Shown: positions 9,248-20,400, numbered from the stretch's first letter. The stretch is 64,000 bases of DNA from Bdellovibrionales bacterium (GCA_016713885.1 JADJOF010000002.1:1-64000); one strand, 5' to 3'. Notes: generated from the sequence alone by a model not told the origin. A program made the numbers and translations.

Positions 9248-10340
9248 ACTGGCCCACTATCGTGTTGGTTATTTAGCTATTCAACGAATCACTCGAGCGC
9301 TTTTCCGTGAGGAATGTGGAACTGACGGCGCTCGCTTCAAGCTTGCCGCGTTCTCACGTTAAGTTTTGATTGTGGTAAAGGGAATATAGGGCGAGATGAG
9401 CTGTGAGTGCCTCTCGTTTTTTGTGGTGCACCAAGTTCGTCGGAATAGACGGTTCACGTTGGCTCGAAACATAGCGGCGGTGTGATTGAGCGAGAAGAGC
9501 GGGTCAAAGCCCTCCGCGCAAGCTCCCTTGCCCAACCACGCAGCCGCGACGGCCTTTATAGCGAAGATGTTCTCCGCGCGGAAAGAGCTCGCGAATGAGC
9601 GGAGGATAGTGCGGGTTCTCATCGGACTTGATGACGACGTTGCGTTTTGAGAGCTTTCGCACAAAGCGCAGTAGGCGCTTTCTCCCTATGAGTCTTTGAT
9701 CAGGGCGACGGCCGTAGCGGTGTTTTGCGATTTTAGCGAGTGGGCCATTGGCCGGCATTTGTGAGACTTCAAAGCCAAGAATGCGCCGAGTTCCCGATTC
9801 AACTGCAAGCGAGATCGAAAGCGGTTTGCACTTTGAGTGTTCAAACGTCTCCATGTCGTCAAACTCAACGCACTCGAGTTTGGCCTTGTGACGGAGTGAC
9901 TCTTTAAGCTCGCACTTTGCAACTCGGCCAAGAAAGAGAAGCTTCCTTGCACTTGTCGTGCGGCTGATGCGCAAGACCTTCGACACTCTTCTAAGCGAGA
10001 TGCCCGAGACCAAGAGCATCCAAAGTGGGTGGTTCAAGTGGCGTTTTTTCTGTGCAAAGCAGACATCATGACTTGCCTCAGAGAATGTGCGCCTACAACT
10101 AAGGCAGCGAGTTCGCGCTACCCGCACACCGTCCGAGAGCCTTTGATAGCGACCATGGGCGTTGATATTTGAGCTCTTACAGTGAGGACACGTCCGCTGC
10201 ATCAGCCCGAGGCAAAGCAAAATGAACGCAAGGCTCAAACGCTTCTCAAAACAAAGCCCAGTGCGCATTGCACCAGGCTTGTTTCGAAAGCCGGACTTAT
10301 AGAGCTATGCCAAAAACCCACACGCTGGTGAGCCAGTTTA
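9245..10340. mobile_element. Insertion sequence with zinc-ribbon transposase
   Basis: Imperfect terminal inverted repeats bound the element. The left end (9245 inward) is TAAACTGGCCCACTATCGTG. The right end (10340 inward, complement) is TAAACTGGCTCACCAGCGTG. These match at 22 of the first 26 bases. Length about 1.1 kb with one minus-strand transposase gene. The TAA of each end is in frame as the stop of the neighbouring gene: the ligase on the left and the LspA-HAMP gene on the right. I see no clear target duplication (left flank CCATCTT, right flank TGGGCGTT). Confidence 0.7.
9359..10268 (-). pseudogene. IS transposase with one frameshift
   Basis: The likely start is the ATG at 10205 (MQRTCPHCKSSNINAHGRYQ). 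An N-terminal zinc ribbon has two CxxC pairs (CPHC and CLSC), followed by a helix-turn-helix (GISLRRVSKVLRISRTT) and a DDE-like core (VEFDDMETFEHSKCKPLS; VVIKSDENPHYP). The reading frame breaks at the GGG run 9510-9512. Removing one G joins VVGQGSLRGG to FDPLFSLNHTAAMFRANVN, a conserved C-terminal block with RRTWCTTK. The family resembles IS1/IS1595-type zinc-ribbon transposases; the name is tentative. Either a dead copy or a one-base sequence error. Confidence 0.7.
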
Positions 10341-11357
10341 TGGGCGTTTAAGAGGAGTCACATTCGACGGCAACTCCACCGCATCCTCTACTGCCGTCGC
10401 CGTCTCATCGTTGCTGCCGGTACTGCGATGACCGACTTTGGCTTGCGAGAGTTGATTCTTGAGCAGCTGATTCTCGATAACCTCTTGGCTGAGGCGAGCG
10501 GCGATGGATTCGAGATGTCTGAACTCATCACCGGCACGGAGACGCAGTGGACGGGGGCGACCATCGACGAGGTCGTCGAGGAACTTCTCGAAGGCATACA
10601 GTGGGCCGGCGATGCGAGATGAAAGAACACGTCCGACCAAAAAGAGAACGGCGGCAAAGGCAAAGCTCACGATCGCGAATGTAATGATGAATGGGATGAG
10701 GTAATGATCAAGGAGCTTGTCGTTGTTGCCGACGAGGTCGATGATCGTGACGCGGAGAAACGTGTACGAGAAGACGCCGCCGATCAGGGCGAAGCCAAGA
10801 CCGATTCCAGTTAGGATGAAGCAATAGCGCAACTGAAAGCGGATATTGACCCACATGCGTTTTCGGCTGTTGTCGGCTGGCCAAAGAATCTCTGATTCTC
10901 TAACCAGAGCGGTTGCGATCATCGCGTATCCCACCCACTGTAGCGCGTCGGCAAGGTTGAAAGCGGGTGTCGATTTGTCGGGCGAGCCGAGAAGAATAAA
11001 GTCGACGACATATCCATAGAGAATCCTGTCGGTGACGTTGCCAAGAATTCCGCCGAGCAAGACACTCATGCCGGATCGGAGGAGGAGCGATTTGATTGGG
11101 AGCAGGTATTGAATGATTCCAAAAGAAAAAATCAGAAAGGCGCCGCCGGTCGATAGCGTTACGATTCGCAGTACGGCGGGAAGCTCGCTAAAGAGGCCAA
11201 GCATGGCGCCGTGATTGTGGTGCAGGACAAAGCCAAGTGGGCCGTAGAATTCGATGCCGCGAATGTGCTCGGCCCAAATCTTTGTGATTTGGTCGATTCC
11301 CCAGGTCATGAACAAGGGGACCAGCACGATAGTCCAGTCGAGGCGTCGCAGTTGCAT
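10338..11357 (-). CDS. Signal peptidase II domain fused to a TM-HAMP module
   Basis: Residues 1 to about 155 form a full LspA: an N-terminal DQITK, the loop HHNHGAMLGLF, GNVTDRILYGYVVDF with catalytic Asp119 and FNLADALQ with catalytic Asp137. LspA normally ends here (about 160 aa). This 339-aa protein adds two more membrane segments (about 177-200 and 220-245). A HAMP-like segment follows (RIAGPLYAFEKFLDDLVDG ... GDEFRHLESIAARL), then a short coiled coil and a polar tail. HAMP modules relay conformational signals from membrane helices, so a regulated or sensory peptidase is possible. A standard lspA lies at 27779, so this is a second, specialised copy. The stop codon TAA comes from the adjacent IS end, so the tail may once have been longer. 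Confidence 0.85.
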   Translation of the reverse strand: MQLRRLDWTIVLVPLFMTWGIDQITKIWAEHIRGIEFYGPLGFVLHHNHGAMLGLFSELPAVLRIVTLSTGGAFLIFSFGIIQYLLPIKSLLLRSGMSVLLGGILGNVTDRILYGYVVDFILLGSPDKSTPAFNLADALQWVGYAMIATALVRESEILWPADNSRKRMWVNIRFQLRYCFILTGIGLGFALIGGVFSYTFLRVTIIDLVGNNDKLLDHYLIPFIITFAIVSFAFAAVLFLVGRVLSSRIAGPLYAFEKFLDDLVDGRPRPLRLRAGDEFRHLESIAARLSQEVIENQLLKNQLSQAKVGHRSTGSNDETATAVEDAVELPSNVTPLKRP

Positions 11358-11427
11358 TCAGGCTCCAGAGCACGTGGTGCGAAGTCTCTTCTGTATCGGA
11401 AACTTCGCCGTCTGCGACGAGGCCAAG

Positions 11428-12959
11428 CTATTCTTTTGAGACCTTGGTCAGAGCGGTGTAATCGCCGGTCTTGGCGGCTTGGAAGTTCTTAATTTTAGGG
11501 CTGACGACGGCCGTTTCGTATTCGTACCAAAGTGGAATTATAGGAAGGTCCTCATAAACGAGGCGCTGGACCTTTTTATAGTGGTCGATTCGTTTGCGAA
11601 CATCTTGGATCTCGTTGCCGCTGTCGACGAGTTGATCGAGTTTGTTGTTCACGTAGCCGCCACGATTTCGCCCTTTCGGAGGAACCTGGGCTGAGTGAAA
11701 AGCGGTGCGGTAGATATCGGGATCCGTAGTACCGACCCACTTCATTGAAGCGAGTTGAAAGTTGCCTTTGTTGACGTCGGCAAAAAAAGTTGCCCACTCA
11801 AAGCTCTGCATATTGAGTTTCAGTCCGAGCTTCTCGAGTTGGCTCGCGATGACTTTTCCGTTCTCAATGGCTTGTGTTGAGTTCGATGTTTTGAGCGTGA
11901 GCTCTTTGCCTTCAAGGCCGGCCGCCTTGACCATCGCCCGGGCTTTTTCGAGATCGTAAGTCGGAATAGTCAAAGTGCCATCGTAATAGGCGTTGTGAGG
12001 TGGGAGAATACTTGTCGCGACCTGTGCCATTCCCTCAAGCTTGAATCGAATAATCTCATCGCGATTGATTCCGGCTGATAGAGCTTGGCGGGCCTCTTTG
12101 GATTTGAGCGTCGGATCGTTCATATTGACGAGAAGGTAGGTCATGGAAAGACCGGGGTACTTGTAGACAGTAAGACCTTTTTTCTCGAGTTCATTCACCT
12201 TTGCGGGAGGAAGCTCTTGTTGCGCCAAATCAAGCTCACCCTTCATCACTTTTAAAAAGCGTGTGTTTTCTTCGCGAACAATTTTGAAGCTAGCCGAATT
12301 GATCGTTGGTGCTGCGTAGGGATTCTCTTTATTGGCATCGAGTCGAATTTCGTTGGCGTCAGCAGAAACAAACTTGAAAGGTCCTGAGCCAATCGGGTTT
12401 TTTCCGAAGTCATCTCCCGCCGCCTTCACCTTAGAAGCTGGTAGGATTTTAACTGGTGAAAGATCGGTGAGCAGTGTTGCAGAGAATTTTTTGAGCTTGA
12501 GATCAAGAGTGCCACCGGAAGGACCGTAGGTGACCGTTACTGTGTCGATGGCGGAGAGTGCTGATGCAAAGGGGCTAGCGTCTTTACGGTACTCTGCGAA
12601 TGAGAACTCGATGTCTTCTTTGGTGACGGCGTTGCCGTCGTGAAACTTCAGACCTGGCCGAAGGTCGAAGTGGTACGTATCTTTTGCTTGCGATGCATAA
12701 GACCAACGGCTTGCCGCTTCGCCGATAATCTCCATGTCGGGCCCCAGACGGACGATCGATGTGAAGATCAGATTTGTGAGACGCATTCCAGTGGCATCAG
12801 TGGCGCGTCTGGGGTCCAGCGTTGACGGTTCTGCGGATAGGCCAACATAGATGGTCGATGTGTCCTGTGCTGCCTTTTGGTACAACCCGACGAAAAGAAG
12901 GTCTGTGAGAGTGAAAGGGCTAAAACGAGAGCAATTGGTGTCAGTTTCATAGATTTCAT
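11428..12959 (-). CDS. ABC peptide/solute-binding lipoprotein (SBP family 5), frameshifted after lipobox
   Basis: The main frame (485 aa) is a classical extracellular solute-binding protein family 5: LSAEPSTLDPRRATDATG near the start, GLKFHDGNAVTKEDIEFSF, and GINRDEIIRF with TSILPPHN later. Such proteins capture oligopeptides or other solutes for ABC import. The frame lacks a signal peptide, but the neighbouring frame starting at 12959 supplies one: MKSMKLTPIALVLALSLSQT followed by the lipobox FSSGC. One extra A in the A4 run at 12875-12878 joins them as GCTKKAAQDTSTIYVG, so I annotate a single lipoprotein. No ABC permease or ATPase genes adjoin, so partners are elsewhere. Divergent from dacB. 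Confidence 0.8.
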
Positions 12960-13015
12960 TTTCCCATCGGCAAGGGGTCGACGCAAGTCACTCAGCTCTG
13001 TAGACTTTCATAATC

Positions 13016-14620
13016 ATGCAGAACAGTCTTCCAAAATCCGGCGTTCACCCTTTTCTTGTTTCTCTGTTTGTCATCGTATTGGCTGGCGATCTTTTGCTGC
13101 CGACGATGGCCGATGCTGCGAGTCGTAAGGGCTCAAAGAAGTCGACTGTTGCGACAAAGCCTAACGGTGCAGCAGCATCGAAAACGGCGACGGTGGCTCC
13201 GACTCAGGTGGCGGACTCACCACTCGCCGCCGAAATAAAGGGATTGGTAAATGCGGCGGAGAAGTCGGGCTTGAGGTCAAGTGAACTCGGTCTTTGGGTG
13301 GCGTCTGTTGGATCGGGCCCCGATCACTTGGTGTTTGAACATAACAGTGAGAAGAGTTTCATTCCTGCTTCGCTCTCAAAGATTCCAACTGGCGCAGCGG
13401 CGCTGAGTCTTTTGCCGTCGTCGCACAAGTTTAAAACGACTTTCGCTATGGATCGAGCGGCTTTGCAGGCCAATCAGACTGTCGCTGGCGGTGTACTCAA
13501 GGGACCACTGTACTTTATCGGCGGCGGTGATCCGTCATTTGTATCTGAAAACTTATGGTTTCTCGTCAATGAACTTTCGCGGACGGGAGTCAAGACAATC
13601 GAGGGCGACGTGGTTGTCGATGACTCGCTGTTTGATTCGATTCGTTACGACGGCGATCGACAGGAGCAGAGGGTTGATCGCGCCTACGATGCTCCGATTG
13701 GCGCACTGTCGTTTAACTGGAATTCGATTACCACGTGGGTTCGTCCTGGTCCTGTCGGGGGAGCCCCGGCCGATGTAACTTTAGACGTGAGCAGTCCGTT
13801 CTTTGAGCTCAAGAATAAAGTCAAAACGAATGGCAAATCGAACGGAGTTTCTGTTGAGCGTCTGCGAACCGAAGATGCGACAAAAGGGGAGGTGGTCATT
13901 GTGAGCGGCACAATTGGCAGTGGCCAACCCGAGAAGGCCTACTACAAGAGTATTCGTGAGCCAGCATTGGTCGCCGGACACGCGGCGATTGTTTTTCTTA
14001 AGCAACGAGGAATCGAAGTGAAGGGAACCGTGCGCTCGGGAAAGGCGCCAGACGGAGTCACGATTGTCGCGTCGGTTGAGAGCAAACCGATTCAGGCTGT
14101 CGTTGCTGATATGTTGAAGTGGTCGAACAACTACGTAGCCGAAATGTTGGTTAAGAATCTTGCTGCAAATGCGGAGTCTCCTGAGCGCCCTGCGACGATG
14201 GCGACCGGTCTTAAACGCGTGCGTGATTGGATCGAGCAGAGAGCAGGATTGAAAACCGGAGAATATGAGTACGTGAACGCGGCCGGACTGACCCGAGTCA
14301 ATCGCTTTTCACCAAAGCAGATGGGCCAGATGTTGCTGACGGTTCAGCATGACTTTCGAGTGTTTCCGGAGTTCTTAGCGGCGCTGCCAATCGGAGGCAT
14401 GGATGGAACTTTACGCAGTCGCATGAAGAACGGCGCTGTTGATGGTGGCTCTATTCGGGCGAAAACAGGCTTACTTGACGGCGTTGTTGGTCTAGCCGGC
14501 TTTACGGGAAACGTTGATGGCGCGATCCATAGTTTTGTTTTTATTTTTAACGGTCCCCCGTCGCGTGAAGTGGCGGCGCGGGCGCTCTTCGATCGCATTG
14601 CGGATCGGCTAGCGAATTAA
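13016..14620 (+). CDS. dacB: D-alanyl-D-alanine carboxypeptidase/endopeptidase, PBP4 class
   Basis: A 534-aa class C penicillin-binding protein. The N-terminal signal peptide ends near MADAASRKG, followed by a Lys/Ala/Thr-rich linker of about 35 residues. The three active-site motifs are in order: SLSK (in FIPASLSKIPTG, nucleophile Ser), SNN (KWSNNYVAEM) and KTG (IRAKTGLLDG). PBP4-type enzymes trim stem peptides and cut cross-links of peptidoglycan in the periplasm. The next gene, a lytic transglycosylase, starts one base after the stop, so the pair is an operon for wall turnover. Confidence 0.9.
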   Translation: MQNSLPKSGVHPFLVSLFVIVLAGDLLLPTMADAASRKGSKKSTVATKPNGAAASKTATVAPTQVADSPLAAEIKGLVNAAEKSGLRSSELGLWVASVGSGPDHLVFEHNSEKSFIPASLSKIPTGAAALSLLPSSHKFKTTFAMDRAALQANQTVAGGVLKGPLYFIGGGDPSFVSENLWFLVNELSRTGVKTIEGDVVVDDSLFDSIRYDGDRQEQRVDRAYDAPIGALSFNWNSITTWVRPGPVGGAPADVTLDVSSPFFELKNKVKTNGKSNGVSVERLRTEDATKGEVVIVSGTIGSGQPEKAYYKSIREPALVAGHAAIVFLKQRGIEVKGTVRSGKAPDGVTIVASVESKPIQAVVADMLKWSNNYVAEMLVKNLAANAESPERPATMATGLKRVRDWIEQRAGLKTGEYEYVNAAGLTRVNRFSPKQMGQMLLTVQHDFRVFPEFLAALPIGGMDGTLRSRMKNGAVDGGSIRAKTGLLDGVVGLAGFTGNVDGAIHSFVFIFNGPPSREVAARALFDRIADRLAN

Positions 14621-14621
14621 A

Positions 14622-16289
14622 ATGTCGAAATCACTTCTTCTCACTGGATTTCTAGCGTTCGCAGTTCTGTCGGTGACTGGTGAGCTCTTTGGTCAGGTCG
14701 ATAGCGGCCCAGATGGTGGGGCCGCAATGGACGGAGAAAATAAGCCGAAGGAGGCGGACTCGCTATTTGGTCTACCGGGTATTTTACGTGACGATGAGGC
14801 CGCAGAGGTCAGCGCCGACGGCGGCATGGCGGTCGATCGCGAAGAAAGTCTGCCTGAGCGCTATCTTTCTCGCGCGGTGCCGTGGGTTCCGCCTGAGTAC
14901 TCGCGCCAAGAAGGGACATTGGGCTGGGATTCTGCGACTTTCAAGGTTCCCCCGGGGATGGCCAAGCGAGTGGCATTTTGGAAAGAGATCTACTCGAAGT
15001 ACACCACTCATCAGGGTGTCCTTCACGATCCGGATCAGCCGCAACAGATCTACGATGTCATTGATTTCAGTTCGGTCGGCGAGCGTTCTCGGGCGCGGTC
15101 GCGCCTTGTGAACCAACGAAAAGCGAAAGTCGCAGAGCGATTTCTTCGTCTGAGTCGAATAAAATCAGAGAAAGAACTTCGCGATGCCGACGATAAACGC
15201 TTTTTTTCATACGCCTATAGCGGTCCTTTGGATGAGCTTTTTAGTGCATCGTCAAAAAAGCTGCTAGAGGAGACCCGTTCGCGCTTGAAGGCCATGGGCA
15301 ACAAGCGACGCATCCGATTCCAACTTGGTCAAAAGGACAAGTTTATTTTGGGCATCTCCTCTTCGGGTCGTTACTTGCGTGAGATGGAAAAAAAGTTTCG
15401 CGAAGAGAGATTGCCTATCGAGCTGACTCGACTTCCCTTTGTCGAAAGTAGTTTCAATATTCAAGCAAGGTCGCGTGTCGGCGCTAGCGGGATCTGGCAG
15501 TTTATGCCACGAACGGCGAAACCCGGCATGTTGGTGAGTCGCGATGTCGATGAGCGCAACGACCCGTTGACGGCGACAATGGGCGCTGCTCGTCTTTTGC
15601 GAAGCAACTTTGAGCAGCTTCGATCATGGCCGCTCGCGTTGACCGCGTACAATCATGGCGCAGCCGGCATTGCTCGAGCCGTAAAAAAGACAGGCTCGCG
15701 AGATCTTAGTGTCATCATTGAGAAGTACGAAAGTCGTCGATTTGGTTTTGCATCGAGTAACTTCTACGCCTGTTTTCTCGCGGCGCTCGATGTTGAGCGA
15801 AACGCGCAGGCGTTACTGGGCGATGTGAAATGGAGTACAGTATTCGACGGTGCGGAAGTCGATGTTTCAACTCCGCTCGAGTGGCGCGATGTCGTTCGAT
15901 TTTACGATGGCGAGAGCGCTCTAGCTGAGCTTCAGAATCCTCATTTGATGAAGCGAGTTCGCACTGGAAAGGCGAAAATACCGAAACGCACCTTTGTACG
16001 GGTTCCGCTCTCGCGCCGGGAGCTGGCAGAGGAGTGGGCGAAGGGTCGCATTTCGGCAGAAAGTCTAACGGCGCGCTTGCAGGCGATCCCGATTGTTCTG
16101 CCTCAGCCCCGGTCGGCCGTGGCGGCTCAAGACGATATTTCGGGAAAGCTCGGAGGACTCTCGGAGGCAGCGCAGTCGATCCTTCCGTTCTTTAAAGAGG
16201 ACATCAGCATTGACGGCAAGTCTGACAATAAGGCAGCGGCAAGCCCGACCCCAAAACCAATCGGCCCAGACGGAGGGCCCGGGCTTTGA
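14622..16289 (+). CDS. Membrane/periplasmic lytic transglycosylase, MltD-like
   Basis: This 555-aa protein opens with a signal sequence (MSKSLLLTGFLAFAVLSVTG). The SLT catalytic domain lies at about residues 240-400: FVESSFNIQARSRVGASGIW contains the catalytic Glu (VESSFN) and the GASGIWQFMP motif, followed by AYNHGAAGI. Lytic transglycosylases cleave the MurNAc-GlcNAc bond with 1,6-anhydro formation. No LysM repeat is obvious, unlike classical MltD, and the C-terminal part is a Pro/Ala-rich tail. It is tightly coupled to dacB upstream and overlaps the next gene by 4 bases. Confidence 0.85.
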   Translation: MSKSLLLTGFLAFAVLSVTGELFGQVDSGPDGGAAMDGENKPKEADSLFGLPGILRDDEAAEVSADGGMAVDREESLPERYLSRAVPWVPPEYSRQEGTLGWDSATFKVPPGMAKRVAFWKEIYSKYTTHQGVLHDPDQPQQIYDVIDFSSVGERSRARSRLVNQRKAKVAERFLRLSRIKSEKELRDADDKRFFSYAYSGPLDELFSASSKKLLEETRSRLKAMGNKRRIRFQLGQKDKFILGISSSGRYLREMEKKFREERLPIELTRLPFVESSFNIQARSRVGASGIWQFMPRTAKPGMLVSRDVDERNDPLTATMGAARLLRSNFEQLRSWPLALTAYNHGAAGIARAVKKTGSRDLSVIIEKYESRRFGFASSNFYACFLAALDVERNAQALLGDVKWSTVFDGAEVDVSTPLEWRDVVRFYDGESALAELQNPHLMKRVRTGKAKIPKRTFVRVPLSRRELAEEWAKGRISAESLTARLQAIPIVLPQPRSAVAAQDDISGKLGGLSEAAQSILPFFKEDISIDGKSDNKAAASPTPKPIGPDGGPGL

Positions 16290-17473
16290 AGGATTTCGCG
16301 ATTATATCAGAGCGAAATAAGTCTCAGTTTTTCTATAAGAAGCTTGCACCATTTACGGCTTTTAGCGAGCTGATGGAGGATCGTCATTACCGACAAGTAC
16401 CCGATGACTGGGTCGTGGTGTTGACTGACATCAAAGGTTCGACGCAGGCGATTGCTGAAAATCGCTATAAAGATGTGAACCTGCTAGGTGCAGCGTCGAT
16501 TGTTGCTATTCTCAATCGCGTAAGCGATCGCATGATTCCATTTGTCTTCGGCGGTGACGGCGCGACTATTCTTATTCATCAGAGTGAACTTGAACGGATA
16601 GCGCCGGCTCTACAGGCGACGCTGCGTTTGGCGCGCGAGGCCTTTCGTTTTGAAATGCGAATCGGCATGGTGCCCGTAAGTGAGCTGTCGGCGCAGGGGT
16701 TTCAGATTGAGGTGGCAAAGTTCGGCGTCTCAACCAAGGCGAGTTTTGCCATGATTCGTGGTGGTGGTGTGAGTGCCGCTGAGAAGATCGTGAAGAGTGG
16801 TCGAAATCTTATAGAGGAAGTGTTCAGTTCGACCGAAGTTCGAGAGAGCGCATTCGAAGGGCTTTCATGTCGGTGGAATCCGGTTCGATCGAGACGGGGC
16901 GAGATGGTGAGTCTTCTGATTTTAGCAAAAGGTGAAAATACTAAAAAGACGTATCGCGATGTGCTTGAACGGATCGACAGCATTTTGAGCTCGGACTCGC
17001 AGGCGATCTCTCTTGATAAGATCGATCCCGGCGTACGACTATCGAGTTTAAAGAGAGAATTCGATGTGCAGACGGTTGGACAGTCATTCGCGAGAAAGAT
17101 CAGACGGATTATGAATATCGCGATTGAGGTCGTCACCATGCGGGTCCTGACGGTCACGGGCTGGTCGATGGGAAGCTTTAGCGCAGAAAAGTACGCAGGT
17201 GAGATGGTGGCGCAGTCGGATTCAAAAAAGTTCGATGACATGCTTCGAATGATTCGCGATTGCTCACGAGAAGAACATCGAAAGATCGAAGAGTACTTAA
17301 CCGCAGAGCGACACGCCGGTCGTTTGAATTATGGTCTACATGCCTCAAATGAAGCGATGGTCACCTGTCTTGTCTTTCACCTCGATGACCATATTCACTT
17401 TGTCGATGGCTGCGACGGCGGCTATGCGCTCGCCGCCAAACGATTGAAGGAACAGCTCGCCGCTAGTACTTGA
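16286..17473 (+). CDS. DUF3095-type protein with nucleotide-cyclase-like N-terminus
   Basis: A 395-aa cytoplasmic protein. The N-terminal region VVVLTDIKGSTQAIAENRYK followed by FVFGGDGATILI has the layout of class III nucleotidyl cyclases (metal Asp in TDIKGST and the GGDG segment). This is the pattern of DUF3095 proteins, whose activity is not established to my knowledge. The C-terminal part is conserved-looking but unassigned. The TTG start at 16286 has GGAGGG upstream and overlaps the transglycosylase stop. It may make or sense a cyclic nucleotide, or be a regulatory domain only. Convergent overlap of 11 bases with the subtilase gene. Confidence 0.7.
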   Translation: MKDFAIISERNKSQFFYKKLAPFTAFSELMEDRHYRQVPDDWVVVLTDIKGSTQAIAENRYKDVNLLGAASIVAILNRVSDRMIPFVFGGDGATILIHQSELERIAPALQATLRLAREAFRFEMRIGMVPVSELSAQGFQIEVAKFGVSTKASFAMIRGGGVSAAEKIVKSGRNLIEEVFSSTEVRESAFEGLSCRWNPVRSRRGEMVSLLILAKGENTKKTYRDVLERIDSILSSDSQAISLDKIDPGVRLSSLKREFDVQTVGQSFARKIRRIMNIAIEVVTMRVLTVTGWSMGSFSAEKYAGEMVAQSDSKKFDDMLRMIRDCSREEHRKIEEYLTAERHAGRLNYGLHASNEAMVTCLVFHLDDHIHFVDGCDGGYALAAKRLKEQLAAST

Positions 17474-20400
17474 GCGGAACCATAAGAATTCGATCGCCAC
17501 AAGTGAAGCCGATTTGGCTCGGCTTCTCGTGGCTTGGCTCGACGGCATTGCCAATCGGCACGCACCCGGTCGGAGCAAGCAGGCGGAGGCGAGCTGGTCT
17601 GATCAGGCCAACAAGACGTCCACTTTCGTAGCGCGGTGCCAACACCTCAGCACTGGACGTCGTTCCCAGTCCCGCTGGCAGGTACACCATAGGCGAGCGT
17701 TCGTCTCCGACGGTTGAGTCGCCAATGACCGGGAAGAAGAGTCGCATAAAAAAGAAACCGGGAAGGAAGCTAAAGCGACGGAGTGATGTCGACACGACGT
17801 CGCCACTCTTGAGATCGGTAAACTGCATCTCATAGATCGTCTGTGCAGTGATAGACGTCGTCGTTTTTCCGATGAAGCCCGAGAGCACGGATAGGACCGA
17901 GTCAGTTTTAGAAAGCGGAGCGAGATTCTTATCGAATGCTGCCGAGCCATCGCTATAGACGCCAGATAGCCGCAAGGTCGAGCGTGAGCTCTCGGTGTAG
18001 AAGCTGGTACCGACCGCTTCGCCATCGCTGTTTAAAAGCGGCGCTGTACTATTGGCGCGGAGCCGACGATAGCCGCCGGCATCCATCGTTCTCGAACTGC
18101 CGATTTTTGCATCTTCGATCGATGTTATGACGTGTTCGGAGTCGGTGCCTTCACCCTTGAGCCAGGCCGCGCGAAGGACCCCGCGGCGCTGCTCGTCACG
18201 GCTTTGATAGAAGAGCGCAATTGGAGTCTGATCTTTCTCGCGCAAGCTCTTTAGCCCGCTTGGGCCCCAGTAGTAGATGCGAAACTCTGGCAAATCAATT
18301 GGACTTGGATTCCACGGATCATACGCGGCTTTTTCGCTCTCCGGCGTTGTGCCGCGAGATATCCAAGCTGGAACAAGTTGCTGCCCAACGCGCATCCACT
18401 GAAAACGCTCAGTGATGACGGAAACGGCGTTGTTAAACTCAGCCTCAGCTGCAGTTTTCCCATCAAAGTTCACGGCCATTGGACGAAGTCGTTCGTCAAA
18501 AAAACGGAAAAGAAACGAGGGTTGCTTCTTTTCAGGCGTTGGAGGAATTCTCCAGACCAGAATATAGTCCGACTTGCCGTCGAGATTCACGTCGGCGCGA
18601 TGAAGCGCCAAGAGCTCGCCTTTGGTAAGTGCAACCGACTGAACTGCAGACACGTCGTAAACACCAGGTCCCTGCGAGAGCAGCACCAGCTTGATCTCGT
18701 TTGCTGTTGAGGCAACCGCAACGTAGTCCTGCTTGGCTTTTCCGTCGGCCGACACGACTGATCGCAGACTTGCGGTCTTTAGTAGCGAAATCGCCTGACT
18801 GTCGCCGCGATAGCCATAGCTTTGAACGTCAGGATCGCTCGCATCGGGAGTCGATAGAACTTCAAGGCCAATGACTCGAGTTTCAGTTTTTGACTTCTTC
18901 GTTTTTAGATCAACGGTTGTGATTTTCGCTTCGAGTGAAAGTTCACTCTCAAGACGAGAACTCTTTACCTCAAGATTGAGAGGTATCGACTTGCTTTCTC
19001 CATTGCTCCAGCGACCAATGTCAACTCGAGCTGGCGACAGCGCCGCGTCGTTTGCCGAACGACCCAATAGTCGAAACTCGATAGTGCTTCTCTCGGCATC
19101 GGTCCAAAGGTTTTCGAGTTCAAGACTGAAACTTACTTTTGAGTCGCGTCGATTCCAGTGGATTTCGACCGCGCGTTTGGCAACCGGCATAATAACCGGC
19201 TGTGGCTGCACCTCGAGGGAACGCCCAAGATCGACGGCTCCCGTCTGAACAAAGGATGTGCTGCTGCGGGCAAGGCGTGGGTTCGGCGAAAGCGGCCGAG
19301 TCCCAAGGAGAAGACGGGCGTACGCTTCTTTGGCGCTGGCACCAGTATTGAGAATCCGCGCCAGAACGCCGACGACAGCGGGCGACGCCATACTCGTCCC
19401 ACTCTTCATTTCGTATCCCATTCGATCTGTAAAGACAGACGGAGTGAGCGCCGTTGGAAAGAGGCTTAAAATGCCAAGGCCTGGGGCGGCCACGTCGACA
19501 CCGGGACCGTGATTTGAAAAGTGTGACAGCGCGCCATCGGGATCGTGTGAGCCGACGCAGATTACGCCGGTGTAGATACACGGACGAATCAAAGCATCGG
19601 TGCCATCGTTGCCGGCCGCGGCGACAACAAGAATTCCCTGGCTTCGCGCAAGATCGAGAAGCTGCGCGAGGAGATTGGAGTCGACGTCGGCCGGCCAACC
19701 TAGAGACATATTGATGATCTGCGCTTTTGAGCGAATGGCGTACAAAAGACCGCGTGCGACGAGATCGCCAAAGCCTTTTCCGGCTTTCAGTGAGGCTTCC
19801 TCTGGAGAGGGCAGAGTTGCACTCGTCGCAGTACCGACTGTTGCATTGAGTGATGTCGGTCGAACGGGTTCTGTCGGTGAGGCTGAGATGACCTTTACGC
19901 CAAGAATTCTCACGTTCTGAGCGATACCGCTGACACCATCGCCATCATCCGAACGAGCGGCGATAACGCCGGCCACATGTGTTCCGTGACCGTTGAGATC
20001 GCGGGCATCATTGTCGCCCCAGACGGCACTGCCAGGTGCCGACTTCGCAGTCATATTCCAGCCCGAGCAATCAAGCGGGTAGCCGTTGCCATCGGCATCT
20101 TTGTTTTTGTAGGTCTGATCGCACGTCGTGCGCGCCGCTGCGTTGGCGGCGGTCTTTGTACACTTCGTATACTCGGCAAGCGCTTTACACTCCGCGGTGT
20201 TTTCAACAACGCGGTCGAGAAGTTCGGGATGAGAGAAGTCAAGACCGGTATCGAGAATGGCGATGCGGACTTCTTTTCCTGGATTGAGATTTTCTTTTGG
20301 AGCGCGAGTCACACCGACATCTTCGCCTGCGCGGCCTTGCACCATAAGGCTCGTCAGATCGTCGAGCGCAATGGGAATTGCTTGGCCTTGGTTTTTATAT

